Shown in pieces: positions 57,001 through 64,000 of a DNA stretch of 64,000 bases; positions within the stretch are counted from its first letter, which is position 1, and every line of letters begins with the position of its first letter. The notes under the pieces were generated by a model. It did not search any database. It saw only the letters and a list, made by a program, of their open reading frames with translations, and had not been told where the DNA came from. The DNA is from Paralichthys olivaceus (lineage: Eukaryota; Chordata; Actinopteri; Pleuronectiformes; Paralichthyidae), in assembly GCF_024713975.1 (NCBI RefSeq), contig NC_091096.1, positions 4,863,501 to 4,927,500 of the forward strand, given 5' to 3'. The position numbers and the translations under genes are program-made.

Positions 57001-59702
57001 TGCAGTTTAGCTTTCAAACCGTGACCTACATTGAAGACAAGATAAACGGGATTGCTGGCGAGACAACAGTATAGTAAGATATTATATGATGAAGCAGGAA
57101 AATGAAGGTAAACACATTTTATCGCCCTGCATCTATCTAACTCCTACAACGTCAACAGACTACAGGAATGTCACAAAGCAAAGTGCTTTCTGTCTCCTAT
57201 TTGCTCTATGCCAGCGTCAGTTTGCTTTGGGCAAACATGGCCATTTGTAAGTGTAAGTCACAGCTTGTTGCTTCAGGAGTACATTAGGAAACAGATCCTT
57301 ACTCAGCCAAGTGTGCAGTGAAAGCAAGCTTCTCAGGGGACATGGTGAGTTTGGCTAGGGTTAACTTAACAATACTGAAGTTGTTGCTTTAGACGTGAAG
57401 TCATTCTCAAAACCAGCCATTTAAGGGCATGAGATGAAGGAGCACTGGACTTGAGGCACGCACACAACATAAATTTACTCTGCAAGGTAAAATGGGTCTA
57501 AGCACAAAACCAGTCCAAAAATCACACTTCCCTACTAAATTTTTAGTTGATGGAAATAACCTGGTTCTGAACTCTAGTGCCAGCAACACAGTATGAGCTC
57601 TCTGTGTGTGTGTGTGTGTACGTGATGTGTTCTTAGCATCTGCTCTGACTGACAGGATCAAGAGAGCTACTCATCAGCAATCTCCTGCTCACAACAACAG
57701 GAAGGCAACTACAAATAAGGATGCTGTCGTACAACGTTATTAGCTCATTAGGTATAACACAGAGTGGTGTGGGTCATTCCTGGAGAGCTGAGTCTGAGTT
57801 TATAAACATATTAGAACAGTGGGACTATTTGTGTATGAAAACAAAGGGGTCTAGCTGGGGCGAGTCTTCACGTTTGAATTCATTCCACAGACACTGATTT
57901 CATCTGGCAGCTGTCCCCCCCACCCTCCTGCCACCAAGTGCAAGGCTGAAAGCTGTACTGACTGGGATGGGGTGGAGGATGGGGTCTGGCAACAAGAGCC
58001 AGGATGTGCTACAGCACGGTCAGCCATCCGTGATCAGCACGACAACATCATCATCATCAGCACAAACCGGGGAGAGCGCAGGGCAACGACGAGCAATGTT
58101 CCTGCAACCATGACAGGCGGTCACTCTCACTGGTGATGTGTCTGGCTGTCTGTCACTGAGCTGGCAGCAGCTGTGACACATGCAAAGGGCAGCAGGACTG
58201 GAGAGCATGTACACAAACATACACATGCTGGTTCAAAGACTTAACAGGGTAATGAGTACTCACCAGATGCACCTGAATCCCTGACAACCCCCACATTACG
58301 AGCCTGCTGCAATTATCTATAATGTAACTACGTCACTGTCTGCGTCGTTGCACAAGCAAAGTCAACAACTGTGCAGCATTAGCATCACAACAGAAACCAC
58401 ATGAGCCATGGGGAGAAAATCAAATGGGCCTAATATATTCAGTTCCCATGAGAGGGATATAATGTTGCCGCCCTCTGGGCCACCAACGCTTTGCAGCTAC
58501 TGTATTTGTTCTATTGTAACTCAACATCATCTCCAACCAAAATTCATGGTCATCAATTCATGACCCTGCAACATTTTCAAGCATGGATGCTTTAACTCTT
58601 GCCAAAGAGTGAAGATGTTTTCTGATGCCAAGTCTGAGTCCAGAGGTTGAAATGAAAAATGTGGGTGAAGGTTCTCAAAAGGAAAGTGATACCAACACCA
58701 TCACACATTTTCTTTTACGTACACAGCGTTTCGCACAGAATCAGAACCATATGCACTCGGATGACAGGTGCACAGACAGGGCCTTCCCACTCAACTGCAT
58801 GCCCATCACAGGAACACACACGGATAAAGCAGAAACTAATATGCTAAGTTTTACCAGCCGGGGATGTTAAAAAGAAATTTGACGTCCAGTGCTGCATGTG
58901 TGCGTGGAGTATGGAGCTTTTAAGGGTGCTCGTCATCCAGCCACAAAACACATCCATAAAAGGCAACTCATCACTGATATTTATTCAATTCTCACCAGTT
59001 ACATCGACAGAAAACCTATATCTGCCCTAGAGGCCCCGTTGCTAATGCTGATATCATCTTAACATAGAGTGTGAGTGGCTGACAGTGCAGATCAGTATTT
59101 TCCATGCTCTGAGTGCAGTCTAACAAATATAGCCTGATACCTCAGTGTCTGTCACTCTGCCTGATTTGGGTTCAATCTCACTGGCCACTCTGAAAGAATG
59201 GAAGGATGTTGTGAGTCAGTGAGGGAGGATTCTGTTGCCAAGTGTCATGAGGGAATTAGTGTTGGCTTGAGTGCACACATACACAAATATTTCTTTCTCT
59301 TGGGCTCTTGCTGTCAATGTTTCAGCACAGAAGATCCAAACAATCTGCTGACCATCAGTATTTTGAGAAGAATAAACACACTGGAGGAAAATACGCTCTG
59401 AATTTTTGGGAAGTACATTTTTTGGGTGAATAGTGATAGATATTTTTTCTAAACAAGACATACAGATGACTGTAAATCTAAAAATTACAACATACGTCTT
59501 AGCATTAGCGAAGGTTAAACATAAATTTACATTACTTACCAATGCCATAGGCTTTTGCAAACAGCCACCGGAGGTTGGCAGCTATTTTTGCTCTGGCGGA
59601 GTCATACATTTCCAGTGGTGTAACATCCATTGTGCCTTCTGCAACAGTCAGATCCACTTTTCTCCTGGTACTGTCCCCGCCAGCACAATAATCAACATCC
59701 AT
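40907..59702 (-). CDS. camsap1: Calmodulin-regulated spectrin-associated protein 1
   Basis: This gene encodes a microtubule minus-end binding protein that stabilises non-centrosomal microtubules and also binds spectrin/calmodulin (family knowledge). Coding exons, in order: 59540-59702, 56692-56954, 52196-52357, 50944-51024, 48113-48254, 47666-47805, 47465-47561, 46896-47052, 45977-46062, 45775-45859, 43320-45618, 42961-43097, 42658-42872, 42300-42402, 42044-42153, 41804-41922, 40907-41203. They sum to 4,656 bp: 1,551 residues plus stop, close to the ~1,600 of human CAMSAP1. Domains: N-terminal helical part, calponin-homology domain (~170-350), long disordered centre, coiled coils and minus-end-binding helix (~850-1000), charged helical region (~1226-1340), and C-terminal CKK domain (~1413-1547). 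CAMSAP1 rather than CAMSAP2/3 is indicated by TLSPYMLHSATD..SGDSVSLARSISKDSLASN, the CKK wording and linkage to kcnt1. The a/b paralogue is unknown. Confidence 0.96.
42658..43097 (-). CDS. camsap1: camsap1 exons encoding the charged helical segment
   Basis: Exons 42961-43097 and 42658-42872 encode a highly charged single-helix/coiled-coil region: DEQKAEDELAKKRAAFLLKQ, KKAEEARLRKQQLEAESELK, then RRKAEEDRLRKEEEKTRREL and KQEYLQRKQQEMFEEQGLLK. The junction falls inside an arginine codon. This is the third conserved helical region before the CKK. Confidence 0.94.
43320..45618 (-). CDS. camsap1: camsap1 large central exon
   Basis: A single 2,299-bp exon encodes residues ~459-1225. Visible segments are SGDSVSLARSISKDSLASN near the start, the acidic DLDEEEEDLDEAITTKDPNW and EESAKLQEDMNVKEHDDKD. 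A coiled coil QLRMQLEEKRRAIEHQKKKM near residue 857, the ELDLNECSRSIELLNEAIGS helix near 965 that corresponds to the minus-end-binding element, and the SLIEVDLS-type motif (HLIEVDLSELKHPEEEED) before GFFFK follow. The large, mostly disordered exon is typical of CAMSAP genes. Confidence 0.96.
46135..46525. mobile_element. Probable non-autonomous fish element in a camsap1 intron
   Basis: The segment contains CATATAAAGATGGACGATGT at the left, CCAGCCACCAGGTGGCGGTC in the middle and TATATAGTCTATGG at the right. From memory these words belong to a dispersed teleost repeat in which AAAGATGGAC and the tATAGTCTATGG end recur. The borders and family name cannot be fixed here. Confidence 0.5.
47465..52357 (-). 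CDS. camsap1: camsap1 exons encoding the calponin-homology domain region
   Basis: Exons 52196-52357, 50944-51024, 48113-48254, 47666-47805 and 47465-47561. They read MIDALMMAYTVEMISIEKVV, ELPFDLEDAMVFWINK, then VRYRREHASGRQPAFFPLLE, GAALLTVVHYYCPDLMKLD, ADSLYNIQLLREFANEYLNK and VMVFIAELYWWFE. This is the CH domain, in an atypical CAMSAP form. The 81-nt exon 50944-51024 is symmetric and could be skipped. Confidence 0.95.
48028..48082. repeat. GT/CA microsatellite
   Basis: About 27 uninterrupted GT dinucleotides ~30 bp left of the camsap1 exon 48113-48254, i.e. at the donor side of that exon on the minus strand, where it reads as a CA repeat. Confidence 0.95.
48255..50943. other. camsap1 intron, no gene seen
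   Basis: I found no exon or RNA gene. The ORFs around 49403-49852 on the minus strand lack splice support and family resemblance. Confidence 0.5.
52358..56691. other. camsap1 4.3-kb intron, no gene seen
   Basis: It contains a CAAA/CAGA simple repeat at ~54338-54393, a run of 15 G at 54626-54640, a CA run at ~54962-54981 and a T run at ~56570-56586. No coding exon is recognised. Confidence 0.5.
54338..54393. repeat. CAAA/CAGA simple repeat
   Basis: ACAAACAAAC...CAACAAACAGACAAACAAAC followed by CAGA units. The preceding TCAGTTGTTTTTGTGTAATC suggests it is the simple-repeat tail of a decayed transposon. Confidence 0.8.
56692..59702 (-). CDS. camsap1: camsap1 first two coding exons
   Basis: Exon 59540-59702 begins with the ATG at 59700-59702, directly after an AAG acceptor. 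It encodes MDVDYCAGGDSTRRKVDLTV, then MYDSARAKIAANLRWLFAKA. Exon 56692-56954 encodes HIPEDLRDPFYTDQYDQEHI, ELYCRVCTLILK and ALSRKGIYVVESDDTPVTDG. The start is chosen because the upstream exon has an in-frame TAG and no ATG after it. Confidence 0.93.
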
Positions 59703-60941
59703 CTTAAAAGAAATAAAAAAGACACTACAGTTACAGTCACATTACAGTTACACTGCACAGCCACATAACAGCTATTCATAATATGACTCTGAGTGGCTGG
59801 ATGTTCCATTAAGAGTATTTTTTAATTAATAATTAAATCAAATCTATCTTCCGGTGTTTGTTGATTATTGAGGAAACTACTGATTTGGGGTCTGCTCTTA
59901 TTCCTCTTTACATTGGTCAATTAGGACTAGCACTTAGTGGGTGAGACACTAGTTCTAAAGTAGCACCCTGACAGGCAAGATCACATTCATTATGGCAAAC
60001 AGAGTGGTAGGGAGAGCAGAGTCGCCCAAAACACAAGGAGGAAATGTTCCGGCCAAACACATCATGTACTGTGTTGGTGTACAACTGGAGAACAAACAAT
60101 TTGTGTTGTACTTGGAGCCACTCAGGTCTGGGGAAAGTTTCTGGTTGCTGATAACTCTGAGCATCATCTGGTAGATAATCTCTATGAAACTGTGATGGTG
60201 GTGTTCCAGTTCAGACTCAACAACAAAACATGGAACGGTAGATCTCTGCTTTCTCTCTAATGTAAGTCGACCTTCATTTTATTGGTTTTACTTCTTACTG
60301 TCAAGTGAATTGTTGACATGAATCCTTAAATAACTAAATCTAATGTTTGAAAAAAAAAAACTGCAGTGTGTCAGGCAGACCTGTGTTTCTTCTCAGTACC
60401 TACATGTAACTCAAGAGTACTTGTACTTTCTTGAACACTGCTGCACCCTTGGCTTTGTTTGGTGCGTATGAATGATAGTAACACGTCCGGATCATAATCA
60501 GTAACGACATTAACAACGATGGGATGAAGACGTGAACACACACACACACACACACACGAGGGTCCCGTGGCGTGTTACGTACAGTTTACCTGAAAAGTTA
60601 GCATGTGTTGTGGTTAGCATGTGTTGTGTTACCTGTAGCATTAACTCAACGCCACCTTGCCCGTGTGTTGCCATTGACGGCCCAATGTTAGCTTGTTGGA
60701 CAAGGTAGAAAACGGCTAATTCAACAGATTATCACCCGGTTCAACGTGGGGGACTTGGTTTTTTTGCGGTCACCTGGTTCACACACATTTGCTTAGCGGT
60801 GACGTTAGCTCCAGTGGCCGTACATGCAAATGTGAAGCAGCTAGCTAACTGGCTAGCTAACTGTTAGCTCAAAGCAGCGCTTCGTTCATCGTCCCCCCTC
60901 CCTCCCCCGTGGAAGACGTTGGCTAGCAGGCGAGACATTAC
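56955..60941. other. camsap1 5' introns (56955-59539 and 59703-60941)
   Basis: Apart from exon 59540-59702 nothing coding is recognised. Simple repeats include GT at ~57603-57620, poly-A at ~60350-60360 and CA at ~60538-60557. ORFs such as 59216-59560 (minus) are shadows of no family. Confidence 0.5.
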
Positions 60942-61400
60942 CTCGAAAGGTGCGGCGTAGATTCCCGTGTCCCCCTTCAGATCAGTCGGGGTGAACCACT
61001 AACAAAGGACCCGCCTCGCTGTGCAGGGGAGACGCCCGCAGTAGCAGCGGCAGCGGCAGCGGCGGCAACAGCGGCGCATCGTAGCGAGCTAACGGTGCTA
61101 ACCGGGAGTCAGAGCGGTCTCCACCCAGCGATGAGACCCCGATCCGCGGCCTGCGTGGCGACCGCTCCACGGCGACACCTCCGCGGGGAGGGAAGGAAGG
61201 AAGGAAGGAGAGAGAGAGAGGGGGGCGAGACGAGACGGGCGGGCTTCCCAGCGACGTTCAGCGGCTCCTCCGGGTAGAAATGTGCACGAGAAGCCTCATG
61301 TTCGGAGAAGAGACGCACACGGGGACCAGGGAGGCGGCGGTGTGTTCGCGCTCTGCCCGCAATTATCATCCCAGTCTCCGCTGCGACTGCGCATGCGTGA
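60850..61400. promoter_or_regulatory. CpG-rich promoter region of camsap1
   Basis: This stretch is markedly richer in G+C and CpG than its surroundings (GCGGCAGCGGCGGCAACAGC, repeated CGCGG and CCGCG words). It covers the non-coding first exon and includes a GGAA/GA run at ~61192-61220. That fits a CpG-island promoter; whether a second gene starts to the right is unknown. Confidence 0.65.
60942..61160 (-). other. camsap1: camsap1 5' non-coding exon 1 (right border approximate)
   Basis: On the minus strand TTTCGAG is followed by a GTAATG donor (intron from 60941 leftward). Reading the exon in the frame of the downstream ATG meets TAG and no later ATG, so it appears to be 5' UTR. The transcription start is not defined. 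Confidence 0.6.
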
Positions 61401-64000
61401 TGAGCTTCCAGACTATTACAAGTAAGACTGGTCCTGACTGTCAGAGATGAACTCACCGCGTCTGTTCGACACAAACAGGATAATATCATTATTATTATCA
61501 TTATTATTATTACACAGTAGATTGTTTGCTCGAGTAGTTGATTAAAATGTTCACAGACGAGATGTTTTCTTCTTTCTGCTCCTTTTCATTCAAGATCTGA
61601 GATTTCTGTGTTTGCATTTAAATTGTTTTGGTCGATGAACGATGTAAACTTATGAATGAATAAAACACGTTTCTGATCATTTAGGATCACATAAAGAAAA
61701 CAAGTGCACACACACACACACACAAACTATCTCATGTCATATCATGAACTAAAGTCCTGAAACAGTTTTTAATAATATACCAGATGACACTCACTCATAT
61801 TTTCAAAGATAAAGCAGATTCTTTTTTATAGTTTTGTTTGTGAAGTTGATTAAAGAGTTGTACTTGTGACTTTGACCAATGCGTCCATCTAGTGGTGAAA
61901 CGTGGTACAACATTTCAATGGTTGAGTGTGTCCTGTTTTAAAAAACTTAAATAGTGAGGTTTTAATTTGTACGCAGCCAAAACACAAATTGTTGGTCATT
62001 GGAATAGAATTAAAAAAAAAAAAAAATGTAGATTGAAGAGTGGTTGGATACTCTTCTGTACTGGACTGTTGGATAATATATATATATATAAAAATATATA
62101 TATGTGTGTGTGTGTGTGGACTTACCACCTCACAAACAAATAAAATATCAGTTGAATTAAACTCTCATCTGTAACCAGTATAACTGTGGTTATCTTGCCA
62201 CAAACTGAGCCTTTGTCAACAAAAAAAAAACACAGAATCCAAATAATACAGCCACAAAAAATAACTTTAATGCGATAAGTGTTTCGGACGCCAGTAGCCA
62301 CGAGGCTGTTTGAATGAAAACAGACTGTGAGAGTATATTGCATAGGTTGTTGATCTGGGACAGTCCTGCATGAAAGCTGAGTGAAAACAATAACCTGACT
62401 CTTCTTCACTGATCCAATAAGCATTTCAATCAATTTTGTTCTTTCCCGTTCCTGTTGACGCCTGCATTGTTCCTAACTCGTGCAATCTCCCAGTGTTTAT
62501 TTCAAGAGAGACATTATTATGGGGTTTTTATCCCCTTTATTCAAGAGCGTGGTCTTTCAGTTTGAGAGCTGGACTAATTGATTTCTTGTTCACTCAAATA
62601 ACCCCTGCTTGGGCCTAGATTTGCTGTGCTTGCACTCAGATATTTTTTGGCTTTGATGGATTTCCTGCACTTGAAATAATCCCACCCTTGTTGCAGTTAT
62701 ATAAACGCCCTGTACGGGACTTTGAAAGTAGTAATGCTAACACACCAAACACAAGGGCGGAACAAAAGCAAATCTAAGCACAAGCAGCTAGGGGCTATTT
62801 GAGTGCAAGCCCAGGGTTTGGATTGAAAGTATCACAAAATCTGAATGTGCCATGGTTTTTGCTCTAAGACTGAAAGACTGCGCTCGTCAGTGGGTAAAAA
62901 AAAAACCCTCCATTATTATTTGAATGCATTCCAGTGATAAGAATGGAGGTGGTGACAGTTTATCACTGTGGACTAGATAAGAGGTCCACTCCAGAGACTT
63001 GTGTGGACATCACCCTCCATTCAAACACGCTGCACAACTTGAAATCACACTGTGACCTGTGAGTCTATAAGTACGTTTTATAATGTTTTGTAAAAACAAC
63101 ATTTGAATCATTTAATTTGTTCACATTTGTAGATTTGCTTCAAGGTTTTGCTAAAAATATTATAAATAAACACAAAAACAAGTCACTAGTTTGGCTCTGA
63201 TATAAACAATGTAATAATACATAGTTCGAACAAACACTTCTCTCTAAAACATTTAAATAGTTTTCAAATATTGCATTTACAAAACCGTCTCTTGTGGTGC
63301 TCTCATTCATAAGCAAGTTCTAGGCGGATTAGTTAAAGCCATTGTCAGATGTCAAACTAGAAGGGGGGTGAGCAGAGGTTAGCTGTAATGACAGGTTTAG
63401 AAAAACAATCTCAGCCTCCCTGAGCAGAAAGTCACATCAACACCACATTTTAAATATAGAATAAAAACAGAACCTTGGCAAAACACACGTCCATTTTGTT
63501 TTTAACTCCCCTGTACAGCGAGGAGAAGCCAAGTTCACCTTGATGTCGCTGGAGATTTTTAAGTGCTCAATGCAAAGGCTAATATTGTATAACACACGGC
63601 CCATTGCAGTGCACACTCTTCAAATCAAATATATTTCTTTACAGGTCAACAGAAGTCCTCGCTATTGCACAGAAATATTAGGGTATTTTCAAAGGATACA
63701 TCTAATAATGCCAAGGCAGGTTACATAGTGACGGTTTGGTTTGACAGCATAAATGTTCATTGCTCTCAAAAGAGAAAAAAAAAACAACAAAAAAACCAGT
63801 AAACCATGAGACCGACATTGGTTGCTTGTATGAAGACGCTTGCGTCTCCAGTGTGAGCGTGCATCTTCGAAATTCGGGTTAAAGATTATAAAGACAAACC
63901 CCCTTTGATAAGGTTTAGTTTCATTCAACATCCAACTACAGCCTTTTGAGACATAACACAAAAAAAATGCTTCTGTAACTTCTCAGTGCTGTAGTGAGCG
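61400..64000. other. Right flank with no recognised gene
   Basis: AT-rich sequence with short ATT, CA, TA and TG runs (~61487-61513, 61707-61724, 62078-62119). I see no exon or RNA gene. In mammals UBAC1 lies beyond CAMSAP1, but none of its coding sequence is visible here. Confidence 0.5.
62596..62830. mobile_element. Possible MITE with imperfect terminal inverted repeats
   Basis: GTGCTTGCACTCAGATA near 62624 is close to the reverse complement of TATTTGAGTGCAAGC near 62800, with GCAAATCTAAGCACAAGC nearby. The ~200 bp between contains no ORF of note. The paired ends suggest a non-autonomous transposon; the family is not identified. Confidence 0.35.

Overview
The window is a piece of a teleost (probably percomorph) fish nuclear genome. 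The genes are split by GT-AG introns of about 0.1 to 4.3 kb, fish-type SINE/MITE repeats and CA/GT microsatellites are common, and the proteins are vertebrate. The order KCNT1 then CAMSAP1 matches what I recall of the human 9q34.3 neighbourhood. I see no bacterial, phage, CRISPR or viral features, and no clear case for a wholly new molecular system.

Layout. (1) 1-9243: a tandem satellite built from ~200-bp monomers carrying runs of the vertebrate telomere motif TTAGGG. It is organised mostly as 603-bp trimers, with a ~1-kb higher-order repeat in the middle and decayed units at the right edge. (2) 9531-30119, plus strand: the 3' four fifths of kcnt1 (Slack/Slo2.2, sodium-activated potassium channel), from transmembrane segment S5 to the stop codon. 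Exons for the N-terminus and S1-S4 are not in the window and would lie to the left of, or beyond, the satellite. The gene carries a 21-nt microexon preceded by a GC-AG intron, and a 63-nt cassette exon. (3) 30120-34159: 3' flank/UTRs of convergent genes, with a partial duplication of the neighbour's 3' end and a foldback element containing a perfect 29-bp inverted repeat. (4) 34160-37810, minus strand: an eight-exon gene for a 717-residue leucine-rich-repeat type I membrane protein with a repeat-rich Ser/Thr stalk; I cannot name its orthologue. (5) ~39020-61160, minus strand: camsap1 complete, with a 16-exon coding part of 1,551 residues plus a 5' non-coding exon in a CpG-rich promoter. (6) 61400-64000: no gene recognised; simple repeats and a probable MITE.

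How the genes relate: kcnt1 encodes a neuronal plasma-membrane channel and camsap1 a microtubule minus-end binding protein. They are neighbours by synteny, not an operon or a pathway. All exon boundaries were derived by reading splice sites, reading phase and protein similarity to family members recalled from memory. The three gene models are in frame throughout, which supports intact genes. Expression, UTR ends and paralogue letter (a or b) cannot be decided from sequence alone.
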